Positions 28,155 through 38,600 are shown, counted from the first letter of the stretch. The stretch: DNA of 43,540 nt from Acholeplasmataceae bacterium (GCA_030656435.1 JAUSOA010000098.1:1-43540), one strand, 5' to 3'. Numbers and translations: made by a program. Notes: generated by a model from the sequence alone, not told the origin.

Positions 28155-29468
28155 TTAATTATTGGGCATGCGATGACTTAAATTTAAATATAAGTCATCA
28201 AAATAGATGCCGTTACCTGCGGTTCCGATAAGTGAAACTTCAAGTCTTCTTGTTCCAACAGGAAGATCAATTGTCATTTCCTTCATGTAATACTCACCTA
28301 AAACAAAGTTAGGATCATTTTTATCAAATGTTAGTGAGTAGCTTTCAATTCTTGTAGTCTCGAGTGGTCTCGCTTCGATTAATACCATTCCTGCATCATC
28401 AAGATGTTCGAGTTTGACTTTCACCCACAATGTAACCTCAAAGGTTTCATCCATTCCTGTAACAAACTGGTATACTATATCATCCTTAGGGACAAATAAT
28501 GCTTTCGAATTATTGATTCCTTGATTAGAGACAATTTCAACCAAGCTTGTTGCTGTTTTTCGCCATGCATCAGGTGAACCTTCAAAGCCTGGGTTTGATA
28601 TTAAATTATTCAATGGCATTTCTATTGGTGCTGTTGGATAATGACTAGGAAAATTACTTCTTCCACCTGCAGTTTCAATATATGGATTATCGAGGTACGG
28701 TGTATAACGAATCCAATCAACAAACATGTAATCAGTTTCAAAGTCGGGAGTGCCTGCCCATCCATCTGGAAACCAGTGTCCAATCCATAGTCTTCCAGCA
28801 TAATTCGGAATATTATAATCTGACGTGTGAAGTAAAATATCATCAACATAATAATCAATTCTCGCTGGGTTTGTATGCCATTCAAATTTATATGTGTGCC
28901 ACTCTCCATCATTATGAACAATATCGGTGACATGCTGTCTATGGTCTGTATCTGTTAAAGTTACCCAGTTTGTTGTCCAAATCGATCTAAAGCTATTGTT
29001 AACATTCAATTCAATATCAATTTCTTGATTGAGTGATAATTCATGATTATAATAAAACGTCCAAAATGCACTTGTAGCACCAAAGCGAGGTAGAGCCTTC
29101 ATTCTAACCTCAAAACGACCCGGTCCAAACGCTTCATTAGATATTAGAGCTGCGCCAGTCCTTGTGCCTGAATTACTGTTATAGCCTTTATGAGGCCCAG
29201 CATAATAATCTCCATTGGCTTGCAGTACAACAACACCATCATCGGTATAATGAACATTTTGTGCGATTACACCGTTATTGGTTGTTCCCCATTTGGTATT
29301 TGCAATCTCCCAATTATTAATATCAATTCCATTTTCAAAATTATCAAAAAATATATTATCTAAATCTAGGTTATCATCTGGGTTAAATTCATCTGTCTCC
29401 TCACCCTTAGTACATGAAGCAAAAAAGATTGAACCTACCAGTATCATAACGAATACAATTTTTTTCAT
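28155..29468 (-). CDS. GH16 family endo-glycanase lipoprotein with C-terminal CBM-like domain
   Basis: Lipobox GSIFFASCTKG; GH16 catalytic EIDIEL in LSLNQEIDIELNVNNSFRS; C-terminal NLISNPGFEGSPDAWRKT module. ATG at 29468 has GGAGGTAGTA upstream. Confidence 0.88.
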   Translation of the reverse strand: MKKIVFVMILVGSIFFASCTKGEETDEFNPDDNLDLDNIFFDNFENGIDINNWEIANTKWGTTNNGVIAQNVHYTDDGVVVLQANGDYYAGPHKGYNSNSGTRTGAALISNEAFGPGRFEVRMKALPRFGATSAFWTFYYNHELSLNQEIDIELNVNNSFRSIWTTNWVTLTDTDHRQHVTDIVHNDGEWHTYKFEWHTNPARIDYYVDDILLHTSDYNIPNYAGRLWIGHWFPDGWAGTPDFETDYMFVDWIRYTPYLDNPYIETAGGRSNFPSHYPTAPIEMPLNNLISNPGFEGSPDAWRKTATSLVEIVSNQGINNSKALFVPKDDIVYQFVTGMDETFEVTLWVKVKLEHLDDAGMVLIEARPLETTRIESYSLTFDKNDPNFVLGEYYMKEMTIDLPVGTRRLEVSLIGTAGNGIYFDDLYLNLSHRMPNN

Positions 29469-29480
29469 TACTACCTCCAT

Positions 29481-30680
29481 TTAATTCTTGTTGCCATTTC
29501 CTCGTTTTCTATTTTCGATTAACACCTTAAAGGCTTGATCGATTGCAACGCTTCTTGCACCAAAGGAAATTGCTTCATCTCCACATGTTGCATATTTCAA
29601 TTCGATTTCACTCGATTGTTTTCCAAGAAATAATTTCACTTCATCTAAATACTTATCTTTAAATCCTCTAACTCTACCACTAATATAAATATGCTTACAG
29701 TCAAAAACGTTATAAAGGTTGGAAATAAGTATTCCAATATTTTTAGCGCTTTCTATTACAACAGTTTGCACTAATGGATCTTGTTGCTCAAATGCCTCGA
29801 TGACATCACTTGTTCTAAATCCATCCTTTATATTGGTTATTTCTCCAATTGTTTTATAATATGCTATTTGGTTTTTTATTGAGTTCGTGGAGCATATTGA
29901 ATCGTAATAAACAATATTTCCAAAACGATCAAATGTCTTCATCAAGCCAAATTCGCCAGCAAATCCTTGTTCACCTTCAACTATTTTTCCTTTATTAAGG
30001 ATTGCTCCACCAATACCTGTGTCGATATGGACTAAAATAGCATCTTCAATAGAAGAATCAATATAGCCTTGTTCTCTTTCACCCAGCAACCATAAATTAA
30101 TATCATTTTTCAATGAGACGTGTACGTTTAAATGTTTCTTAAAATAATCCTTTAACTTAATATGTTGAGCAGGTTTAAATTTAGGAGACTGAAAGATTTC
30201 TTGAGTAGAACTGTTAATTTTACCAGGTGCAGCGATGCAAACCGAAAGTAAAGCACGTTGGTTTGATTCGTGTTTACTTCTAAGCAAATCAATAGTCTGA
30301 GTAATTTCATTGAGTGTTTTCTCATCAATAAACTCTTGATTGGGTATATCGACTTCATCGATGGTTCCACCCTCTAAATCAGAGAAAACGATTTTGACAT
30401 GAGTTGGTGCAAAGTTAATAACACCCACCATTCCGGCGTTTGGATTAATTTTATAAAGAGTTTTCTTTCTTCCAACATTATTCTTTAGAAGATGTTCTTC
30501 CTCGGTGAAAACAACTAGATGATTCTCAATCATTTCATTCATGATTTTTGTTAATCCCGGCTTACTTAAATGCATTCTTTTGGCCAAATCACTACTTGAC
30601 ATGTGTTTTTCTTTGAGGAGCTGAAGTACCATCTCCACATTTAAATCTCTAGCAACTGTTTGATCACTACCATATTTCAT
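29481..30680 (-). CDS. ROK family transcriptional regulator (NagC/XylR-type)
   Basis: N-terminal HTH MSSSDLAKRMHLSKPGLTKIMNEMIENHLVV; ROK domain DAILVHIDTGIGGAILNKGKIVEGEQGFAGEFG and HIYISGRVRGF. Confidence 0.88.
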   Translation of the reverse strand: MKYGSDQTVARDLNVEMVLQLLKEKHMSSSDLAKRMHLSKPGLTKIMNEMIENHLVVFTEEEHLLKNNVGRKKTLYKINPNAGMVGVINFAPTHVKIVFSDLEGGTIDEVDIPNQEFIDEKTLNEITQTIDLLRSKHESNQRALLSVCIAAPGKINSSTQEIFQSPKFKPAQHIKLKDYFKKHLNVHVSLKNDINLWLLGEREQGYIDSSIEDAILVHIDTGIGGAILNKGKIVEGEQGFAGEFGLMKTFDRFGNIVYYDSICSTNSIKNQIAYYKTIGEITNIKDGFRTSDVIEAFEQQDPLVQTVVIESAKNIGILISNLYNVFDCKHIYISGRVRGFKDKYLDEVKLFLGKQSSEIELKYATCGDEAISFGARSVAIDQAFKVLIENRKRGNGNKN

Positions 30681-30691
30681 AAAATCACTCC

Positions 30692-32557
30692 TTAGTGTAT
30701 TTTAACAATACCCTCTAACTTATTTCTTAAATCAATCATGCGCATTGTAGACAATTTATAGTCACTTTCTTTATTTCGTTCATTCCAAGCAATTTGATAA
30801 TGATTCATCGCTTCATTGAAAAGCGAGAGCATCGCCTTGAACTCATCAATCTTGTGACTATAAAGATCAACTAGTGCTATGCCTAGCTTGCTTGCTACTA
30901 GAAGTATTTTCAGCGAAAATAATATCTCGTGATCGACAATTTGACGGTCAGCCATCTTATAATCTATTTTACGATAATCTGCTAACATTGAAGTAAAGAA
31001 TATTTCATAATTTTTATATTCTTCCAAGCTTAAAAGTCTTCTATCTTTGATTATGAACATTGGGTCACTTAAATTGGTGCCAAAATTGATGTGATCAGTT
31101 TGCTGAATATAGAGTAGTTTAAATAGCTGTGTAGCATTTGCAGCCTTTTCAGTTTCTATTTGATATGAGTTTCCAAGTCTTAACATCATTCTAGACATTT
31201 GCTTACTTGCGTCCATATAAATTTCGCGATCTAAATAATCTAAAACCATTTCATCTTGTTCTGTATCAGCATTCCATGCATATGCAGCACCAATTGCGTA
31301 TGGGAAATAGGATAAAGATAACTGTTGCCATGAACCACCATCACCCCAGTCTGTATTGAGTAGACCAGTAGCCATATATTTTTTTCCAACACGAGCTGCT
31401 CTTTTGATATTTTTTAACATATTGTCATGTATACCTACAATTGAATTCCACATAGATGTCCCTGGGCACACATAATATTCAAAGCCTTTATCTACATATT
31501 TTTGTAGATCTTCTTCCTTGAAATCATTTTCATCATATCCCCACTCTAAAGCGATTATATCTTTAGGTAATAGTTCAAGAATTTCAGAATGATTTTTGAT
31601 TACATCGCCCCACATCATGACTTTATAATTTTTGTCATTCATAGAGTCATATAGTTTTTTAATGAATCTTGCATATACTATTGCTCTTCCATCTTTTTCA
31701 ACCTCATGCTTACTTGCACCGAATCCTAATTCAAAGGGTTCATCTGCGCCAATATTGACAATTTTTTCACTAAAGCCTTGTAGATACTCATCAAATAATG
31801 ATTGAACAAATAGAAAGGAATCATCTAATTTAGGATTGAGTGTTGATGATGGTGAATTCACCATCCATTTATAGGTGAAACCTTCAGGACATTCCGCAAG
31901 ATGATTAAATTCTTTTTGGTTTAGCCAAAATGACATGTGCCCAAAAGAATTTTGATTCGGAATGAGTTTTATATATCTTTCTTTTGCATAGAAATCTATC
32001 TTGATTACATCTTCTTTAGTTAACATATCTGATGGATCATCATAATACGAATCCTTAGATGGATAATAGTAAGAATTGCCTTCAACATTGAATTGTAATT
32101 GATTCATTTTTAAATCACTCATTAAATCAATAATTTTATAAAATGTATCAACCTTATAGACTCTATTTCTACTAATATCAAGCATTAATCCGCGGTGTTT
32201 AAAATCAGGTGAATCATCAATTATAATGCCGTTTAAAACACCGCCAGAATTTTGCTTTAGAATTTGCTTTAATGTACAGATTGCATAATAGCATCCCGTT
32301 TCATTTTGATAGAAAAGATTAATGCTTCGATGATCTATTAAAATCTTATATTGCTCCTCAGCTAATTCGTTATCCTGTGAAAAAACAATAGGAGTTCCAT
32401 GAGCACCAAAGATGTAAGATGGAAAGTCTGTAACTAGTTTTTTTACAGATCGAGTTGTTAACAATTGACTTCCGTTGACCACGAATTGAAAGCTGCCATT
32501 AATCTTTAGTATTTCTTTTGTGTATGTTAAATGTTTTGGTTTCGGGATGATATTCAT
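30692..32557 (-). CDS. Intracellular GH20-like beta-N-acetylhexosaminidase
   Basis: HRGLMLDISRNRVYKVDTFYKIIDLMSDLKMNQLQFNVEG; NIGADEPFELGFG; LALEWGYDEN; no signal peptide. Confidence 0.82.
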   Translation of the reverse strand: MNIIPKPKHLTYTKEILKINGSFQFVVNGSQLLTTRSVKKLVTDFPSYIFGAHGTPIVFSQDNELAEEQYKILIDHRSINLFYQNETGCYYAICTLKQILKQNSGGVLNGIIIDDSPDFKHRGLMLDISRNRVYKVDTFYKIIDLMSDLKMNQLQFNVEGNSYYYPSKDSYYDDPSDMLTKEDVIKIDFYAKERYIKLIPNQNSFGHMSFWLNQKEFNHLAECPEGFTYKWMVNSPSSTLNPKLDDSFLFVQSLFDEYLQGFSEKIVNIGADEPFELGFGASKHEVEKDGRAIVYARFIKKLYDSMNDKNYKVMMWGDVIKNHSEILELLPKDIIALEWGYDENDFKEEDLQKYVDKGFEYYVCPGTSMWNSIVGIHDNMLKNIKRAARVGKKYMATGLLNTDWGDGGSWQQLSLSYFPYAIGAAYAWNADTEQDEMVLDYLDREIYMDASKQMSRMMLRLGNSYQIETEKAANATQLFKLLYIQQTDHINFGTNLSDPMFIIKDRRLLSLEEYKNYEIFFTSMLADYRKIDYKMADRQIVDHEILFSLKILLVASKLGIALVDLYSHKIDEFKAMLSLFNEAMNHYQIAWNERNKESDYKLSTMRMIDLRNKLEGIVKIH

Positions 32558-32582
32558 AATTGTACCTGCTTATCTTGTATTT

Positions 32583-35384
32583 TTATTCTTGAACTTTTAC
32601 CATAGGAATTGTTCCTTCAACGATGTTCCAAACGGAATCATCAAAGTTTGTAAATGATGATGCTGTCTTTAGGAATGCATCAGTTACTAAGAGTGCATCA
32701 AATGTAGCGTTTGCTGCGTGGAAGAAAGTAACTGCACCTGTTAATGTTTGATCAACATATTCATTTTCTATTGTTCCTTCATTTCCGATTGCGAATCCAG
32801 GTCCTTTAATACCCATAACTTCAAATCTTCCAACTGAGTTTCTGGAAATGACATTACGGATTGTTCCGTAATTGTCACCTACAAATCCTCCGACCCATTG
32901 GCCAGTTGACATGATTGTAACTTGTGAGTAAATATTTTCGATTAAACCGTAGTTTTTAGATGCGATAACACCAGTAGCTGCTCCAACATACAAATCAGCT
33001 GGACGATCAGCACCTAGAAGATTAAAGTTTTTCACTACGCCTGTTGCACCGATATGACCAAACATACCGAAATCATGCTTAGCATCTCCACCCTTGAATC
33101 CTGAGATAGTATATCCTTGTCCATCAAAGATTCCTGTAAATGGGGTAGCCTCACTACCGATTGCATTTAAGTACCAACCTTCTAATACGATATTACTCGT
33201 TAATCTATATTCTTTAGCTAATAAGGCAGGATCAGTTGATGCTGCTAGTGCATGTAACTGTGCTTCATTTGAAATTGTTTCGAATGTAGCTACGACTGCA
33301 CTTGACTTAACCATAGGAATTGTTCCTTCAACGATGTTCCAAACGGAATCATCAAAGTTTGTAAATGATGATGCTGTCTTTAGGAATGCATCAGTTACTA
33401 AGAGTGCATCAAATGTAGCATTTGCTGCGTGGAAGAAAGTAACTGCACCTGTTAATGTTTGATCAACATATACATTTTCTATTGTTCCTTCATTATCGAT
33501 TGCAAAACCTGGACCTTTTATTGTCATATTATCTGTACGACCCACTTTACTTCTTACAATTACATTTTGAATAGTTCCGAAATTATTAGCAACAAATCCA
33601 GCAACCCATTGTCCAGAGGATAATATCGTCACTTCAACATAAATGTTTTCAATTAAACCGTGGTTAACAGAAGCTATAGGGGCACCTGCTGCACCAACAT
33701 ACATGTCAGCATCTCGTCCAGCACCGAGTAGATTGAAATTCTTAACTACTCCTGTCGAACCAATATATCCAAACATTCCAAAGTTGTGTTTACCGTCCCC
33801 ACCCTTGAATCCAGTGATGGTATAACCTTGTCCATCAAAGGTTCCTGTAAATGGTGTTGCTTCACTACCGATAGCAAATAAATACCAATTTTCAAGTGTT
33901 AAATCATTTGCAAGTAAGTAAGTTTTTCCAAGTGCTTCAGCATTTGTCTGTGTTGCGAGTGCAACCAAATCAGCTTCTGTAGTGATATAAACTGTTGACT
34001 CTATTGGAATTGGATTATAAATCAATGTAAAAGTCATTGAAGCATTGATAGTTTCATCTGTAATTAAATAAGCTTCAACTGTGACTGTTGATAAATTTAC
34101 GACATCCGTAGTAAATGATAATAATCCTGTTGCGCTGAGTGTAACTCCAGTAACTGCTGTTGCTAATCGATAGCCAATTTCTGTTTCTAATGTGCCATTG
34201 ACAATAGCAACTACGACTTGTAATTCTTCAGTAGTTTCAACATCTACCGATGTTTGGTCATTTGTAATGGATAATGAGATTTCCTTTTCAGTAGGAGCTA
34301 CAAATCCCTCATGCTTGAGTAGAGGATAGAACCCATCTTCAATGAACCAAATATTTGTATTAAATTCAGAGAATGTTGCTGCTGTTTTCATTGTTGCAGT
34401 CGATCTCATAAATGATGTATTTGTAGTTGGAGTAAATGCGATATAGTTTGGAGTCGTCATCTTATCTCTATCACCATAAACTTCAATCATTTGTCCTTCA
34501 TTTGCTGCCACAAGTCCTGCAGAACGTGCTTGAAGATTTGTGTTTCCGCTCATAATTTTGCCAATTGCGTAAGAGTAACTAATTGTTCCTCTATTCACAG
34601 AAACCATTGCTCCAGCTGAAGTTCCAATAACAGTGACATCCATTTCAGAAATAACATTGGTGATTAATCCACCATTGATTCCTGCGACACCACCACTCCA
34701 ACCTGTTGCATTCACTTCACCTTGAAGATGTACATTTCTAACAATACCTGTTGAACCTATTTGTGCGAAAAATCCAACAGTAAAGCTTCCATTGACTTCA
34801 ATATTTGTTATAGAAAAACCTTGACCGTCAAATAAGCCATTAAAATAACTACCAGGAATAATATTTCCATTGTCTTCTTCTATATCAGCAGTACCTAAAG
34901 GTATCCATGCAGATGTAAGTTCAATATTATTCATCAATTTATAACGCTCATTGAGTCCGTTCGTTGCTGTCCCAATTGCACGCAATTGTGCTTCAGTAGT
35001 TATTTCAACGAAAACTTCTGGATTATTAACAGTAAAGACTTTAGTTGACGTCTTTGTTGGATCGTAAAGTGATGTAATTCTAATTGTAAACGTTACTTTA
35101 TCCTCTGCATTCACAGAAACTGTGAGTTCAGAGCCTGTTAAGGATATCCCTGAAGGAGCGCCTAGCAATGTAAATCTAACTTGTTGATTTGCACCTTCTG
35201 GAAGTGCTCTTCCCGTTAATGTGTAATTCCCAGGACTTAAATTTGTATTCGAATTTGTAATTTCAACACTTGCTACATCTGGATCAACTGGTGTTGTAGG
35301 CACTGTTTGTTCACTTGGCTTACAAGCTACCAGTAATGTAACCATAAATAATGCAATCAATAATAAATATAACGGTTTTCTCAT
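32583..35384 (-). CDS. Lipoprotein with GLUG-like repeats and Ig-like domains
   Basis: Lipobox MVTLLVACKPSEQ; repeated modules TPFTGTFDGQGYTITGFKGGDGKHNFGMFGYIGSTGVVKNFNLLGA and TPFTGIFDGQGYTISGFKGGDAKHDFGMFGHIGATGVVKNFNLLGA. Confidence 0.85.
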   Translation of the reverse strand: MRKPLYLLLIALFMVTLLVACKPSEQTVPTTPVDPDVASVEITNSNTNLSPGNYTLTGRALPEGANQQVRFTLLGAPSGISLTGSELTVSVNAEDKVTFTIRITSLYDPTKTSTKVFTVNNPEVFVEITTEAQLRAIGTATNGLNERYKLMNNIELTSAWIPLGTADIEEDNGNIIPGSYFNGLFDGQGFSITNIEVNGSFTVGFFAQIGSTGIVRNVHLQGEVNATGWSGGVAGINGGLITNVISEMDVTVIGTSAGAMVSVNRGTISYSYAIGKIMSGNTNLQARSAGLVAANEGQMIEVYGDRDKMTTPNYIAFTPTTNTSFMRSTATMKTAATFSEFNTNIWFIEDGFYPLLKHEGFVAPTEKEISLSITNDQTSVDVETTEELQVVVAIVNGTLETEIGYRLATAVTGVTLSATGLLSFTTDVVNLSTVTVEAYLITDETINASMTFTLIYNPIPIESTVYITTEADLVALATQTNAEALGKTYLLANDLTLENWYLFAIGSEATPFTGTFDGQGYTITGFKGGDGKHNFGMFGYIGSTGVVKNFNLLGAGRDADMYVGAAGAPIASVNHGLIENIYVEVTILSSGQWVAGFVANNFGTIQNVIVRSKVGRTDNMTIKGPGFAIDNEGTIENVYVDQTLTGAVTFFHAANATFDALLVTDAFLKTASSFTNFDDSVWNIVEGTIPMVKSSAVVATFETISNEAQLHALAASTDPALLAKEYRLTSNIVLEGWYLNAIGSEATPFTGIFDGQGYTISGFKGGDAKHDFGMFGHIGATGVVKNFNLLGADRPADLYVGAATGVIASKNYGLIENIYSQVTIMSTGQWVGGFVGDNYGTIRNVISRNSVGRFEVMGIKGPGFAIGNEGTIENEYVDQTLTGAVTFFHAANATFDALLVTDAFLKTASSFTNFDDSVWNIVEGTIPMVKVQE
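32600..33501. repeat. Intragenic near-identical direct repeat of about 190 bp, 711-bp period
   Basis: ccataggaattgttccttcaacgatgttccaaacggaatcatcaaagtttgtaaatgatgatgctg... occurs at 32600 and 33311, with about 2 mismatches over about 190 bp. The remainder of the 237-aa module is clearly more diverged. Confidence 0.9.
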
Positions 35385-35395
35385 TTCTCTCTCCC

Positions 35396-36709
35396 TTATT
35401 CCTTTTTAAGTTTCAAGATGACATCATCAATAAATATTAAGCTATCCTCTGATGATTCAAATCGAACTTCTATTTTTTCAGTGCCTACTAGTGTTTTAAA
35501 CTCAAATACATGTCTTAACTCATTTAAGTTATCAAACTCATAGGTAACTGTTCCATCTGTAATGACCTCATTATTAAGATTTTTCATTAGAATAACAAGT
35601 TTTCCTTGTGTACCTCTTAATATTGATGATTTAAACTCAATCGCAAATGCAAACTCATCATATACTGCTGTAATTATTTGACTTGCATATCCACCGTGAT
35701 CTACAGCTAACATCTTCTTTGAAGGAAAGTCAGTTCTTGACACAACATAAGCATCCCCTTCCAAAGACCAAGCTGTTACTCCATCTTCATAAGAACCATT
35801 CGAAATATAATTTCTTGTTAAAGGAGTATTTGTTATCTCTGGGTACATATGAACTGGTGCTACCCCAAAGGCATTAGGTATTGTAATAAGTGTTGGTTGA
35901 TCATAGGGTTCAAAGCTAATCCAATCCACTAAGAGATAATCGGTTTCAAAATCAGGGACTCCTGCCCAATTATTAGCAAACCATGCACCAACCCATAGCT
36001 GACCTTGTGCGAACGGCACGTGGTCAGTAATCTCTGATGTCAGCACATCATCGACATAGTATTTCACAATTTTTGGATCTGTATGCCATTCAAAGGTGTA
36101 TTTATGCCACTCGCCATCATTTGCTGGAGATTCTGTTTTAGCAACTACTGTTTTATGGCTGTTACGATCTACACCAACCCAGTTGGTATTTAATACATTT
36201 CTCAAGGATTTATTCCCTGGAAACTCAATATCAATTTCATGATTATAGTCTTCACCCTCATAATAAAATGTCCAAAATGCACTGACAACTCCTAGTCTAG
36301 GTAAGACTTTCATCGAAATTTCATACTTGCCTGCTCCAAAGGATTCTGTTGAGATGATTGCAGATCCTGTCAACCTTTTATTGTCATCTGGATGATACAT
36401 GCCATGTGCGTTTAATACTAGAAATCCATCTTCAGTAACCTGCACATTTTCTGCTTTTTGACCTTGACTAACAGCTGGAGACCAATTTCTTGTGCTTATA
36501 TACCATTTTTCTGGGTCTAATCCATTTGAGAAATCATCAAGTAGGTGCTCTTCTGGTGCTGGAATTCTTCTAAGGGTGTGATCGATGTCTTTAATAGGTG
36601 TAACCTCCTCGGTTTCTTCTACATCAGTTGGTAATGGTAATTCTTCTACACATGATATGAGAAGAAACATCCCGAAGATCATGAGTGTAAATAAAATGAT
36701 TTTTTTCAT
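35396..36709 (-). CDS. GH16 family endo-glycanase lipoprotein (second copy)
   Basis: Lipobox MFLLISCVEE; catalytic EIDIEF in DYNHEIDIEFPGNKSLRN; shares FETDYLLVDWI, GRFEV/GKYEI and WHKYTFEWHTDP blocks with 28155-29468. Confidence 0.88.
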   Translation of the reverse strand: MKKIILFTLMIFGMFLLISCVEELPLPTDVEETEEVTPIKDIDHTLRRIPAPEEHLLDDFSNGLDPEKWYISTRNWSPAVSQGQKAENVQVTEDGFLVLNAHGMYHPDDNKRLTGSAIISTESFGAGKYEISMKVLPRLGVVSAFWTFYYEGEDYNHEIDIEFPGNKSLRNVLNTNWVGVDRNSHKTVVAKTESPANDGEWHKYTFEWHTDPKIVKYYVDDVLTSEITDHVPFAQGQLWVGAWFANNWAGVPDFETDYLLVDWISFEPYDQPTLITIPNAFGVAPVHMYPEITNTPLTRNYISNGSYEDGVTAWSLEGDAYVVSRTDFPSKKMLAVDHGGYASQIITAVYDEFAFAIEFKSSILRGTQGKLVILMKNLNNEVITDGTVTYEFDNLNELRHVFEFKTLVGTEKIEVRFESSEDSLIFIDDVILKLKKE

Positions 36710-37599
36710 CCTTTAAGTCCTCCGACGATTGTATTTTCCATAATCGTCTTTTGGAAGATAATAAAGACAATCAGAATAGGTAAAACTGCAATAATCATAG
36801 TTGCAAACATTTCAGCGTATGCTCCACGTGCTACCATTGTAGCTGTTAAGGTTCTCAGTCCAACAGCAAGTGTTGGAATGTCCTTTAAGTAGATTGATGG
36901 TGTAATATAGTCATTCCATAGCCCAATCGCATGAATTACAGATAGAGCAATCATGGATGGTTTTGCTAGAGGAATCATCACTCTAAAGAATACTTGAAAA
37001 TCAGATGCCCCATCTACAAATGCCGCTTCAGCATAATTCCATGAAATACTCTTGAAAAATCCATACATTAATATGAAGTTAAATCCAAAGCCTCCTGAAT
37101 AAAGTACGAAGAGTCCTATCATCGTATTGTATAAACCAAGAGATTGCATTAATTGATATTGTGCAGGTAGTGTCCCAACAACTGGAACAATCATCACAAA
37201 TACTGCTAGTGAGTATAGGAATGTGCTTCCCACAAACTTATATTTCGCAACAACATACGCAACCATTGAAGAGACTAAAATATTTAAAAATGTCCCAACA
37301 AGAGTAATAAAGATTGATATTCCAAACATTGACATGATGTTATAACTTCCTGTTGATCTAACCACATGAAAGTCATTGAGTACGCTTGAATAATTTCTAA
37401 AGTTGATTTGATTTGGAAAAGCCCAAATATTACTAAAAAATTCAATATTTGTTTTAAATGAATTGACTAGCATCCAAGCAAATGGAAAGATCAGTGTAAG
37501 TGCATAAATTAAGAATATGATAAACACAATATATTTAAAAATGATTAACTGCTTAGTATCTAATAAAGATTTACGTCTTCTATGTTTGATTCTCATCAT
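36706..37599 (-). CDS. ABC carbohydrate transporter permease (MalG-like)
   Basis: Multiple TMs; EAAFVDGASDFQVFFRVMIPLAKPSMIALSVIHAIGLWND (EAA loop). The start is more likely the MMRIKHRRRKS codons near 37599; the ORF-track extension overlaps the upstream gene. Confidence 0.9.
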   Translation of the reverse strand: MMRIKHRRRKSLLDTKQLIIFKYIVFIIFLIYALTLIFPFAWMLVNSFKTNIEFFSNIWAFPNQINFRNYSSVLNDFHVVRSTGSYNIMSMFGISIFITLVGTFLNILVSSMVAYVVAKYKFVGSTFLYSLAVFVMIVPVVGTLPAQYQLMQSLGLYNTMIGLFVLYSGGFGFNFILMYGFFKSISWNYAEAAFVDGASDFQVFFRVMIPLAKPSMIALSVIHAIGLWNDYITPSIYLKDIPTLAVGLRTLTATMVARGAYAEMFATMIIAVLPILIVFIIFQKTIMENTIVGGLKG

Positions 37600-37606
37600 G
37601 TCACCT

Positions 37607-38575
37607 CTAGTAGTCAACGTCTTGATATGCCTTAGACATAGCGCGACGGATTCCCATAATAATCGGTGTTCCAATCAAGGAGACAACAATACCAAATGTT
37701 GCGAAATAAGCCATATTTCCATTTCTTATGACAGAGTTATAAATAGATAACGCAATTGTATTTGTATATGGGTTATCTGGTGTCAGTAATAATGGTTGTA
37801 AAAGTACTGTGAATACAGCGGTACACCCAAGAAGGAAAGTGGTAGTTATTGTTGGCCAAATGAGCGGAATCACTACATTCTTAAGCTCCTGAAATAATGT
37901 TATACCTTCTAATTCACCATATTCTATTAATTCAGTAGGAATACGAGCAATCGCACCTGATAATAATAAGATATTGAATCCTAACCCTGCCCATACACAA
38001 TAAACTAGTATCATGATTTGACTGGTAGGGTAGGATCCAAACCAGGAGGGAATATCTGCTGTAGGTATTGCAAACACAGATTTTAATATCGAATTGACTG
38101 GACCTAAGTTTGAATCGAAAATAAAACCAAAGGTCATTGTTAAGACTACAATCGGTAAAATCGAGGGTAGAAAGTAGACAACTCGGAAAAATCCGGATAA
38201 TGGTATCTTTTTATATAGGAAATATGAAAATATTAAAGACAGTGGAAGTATTACAAAGCTATTGATTGGCATATAGAGTAACGAATTGAAAAGCATGCGT
38301 TTCGTGGATTCATTATTAAGTATGTCATTAATCACAGATCGATAGTTTTGAAATCCAACAAAAGTATAATTCCCGGTAGTCCATGAAAAGCTCTTGAAGG
38401 TTAGAAGGATTGTGTCGAAGTTTACATATCCCCAAAAAAGGATAAATTGTAGCAATGGATAGGCAAGCATAACGATTATAAATATGCGTTTCTTTGCATG
38501 TCTATTCAGTGTTCTCCTTGGCTTTGCCTTTTTTTCTGAAAGATTGATTTGTTGTAAGTTTTGCATGGGGTTCAA
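37607..38575 (-). CDS. ABC carbohydrate transporter permease (MalF/UgpA-like)
   Basis: Multiple TMs; ELIEYGELEGITLFQELKNVVIPLIWPTI (EAA-like loop), LLQPLLLTPDNPYTNTIALSIYN. Confidence 0.9.
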   Translation of the reverse strand: MNPMQNLQQINLSEKKAKPRRTLNRHAKKRIFIIVMLAYPLLQFILFWGYVNFDTILLTFKSFSWTTGNYTFVGFQNYRSVINDILNNESTKRMLFNSLLYMPINSFVILPLSLIFSYFLYKKIPLSGFFRVVYFLPSILPIVVLTMTFGFIFDSNLGPVNSILKSVFAIPTADIPSWFGSYPTSQIMILVYCVWAGLGFNILLLSGAIARIPTELIEYGELEGITLFQELKNVVIPLIWPTITTTFLLGCTAVFTVLLQPLLLTPDNPYTNTIALSIYNSVIRNGNMAYFATFGIVVSLIGTPIIMGIRRAMSKAYQDVDY

Positions 38576-38600
38576 ATTCGTTACCTTCTTCTTTTTATTT

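Noticed and set aside
33094-33462. Plus-strand 122-aa ORF across the GLUG repeat
   Set aside because: Antisense shadow of the lipoprotein gene; duplicated only because the sense repeat is duplicated.
32600-33501. Direct repeat considered as a mobile-element trace
   Set aside because: No transposase, terminal inverted repeats or target duplication; the 711-bp in-frame period fits domain duplication.
37600-37674. N-terminal extension of the MalG-like permease (MEHRLLWESVALCLRH...)
   Set aside because: Overlaps the end of the upstream permease gene; MMRIKHRRRKS is the natural start.
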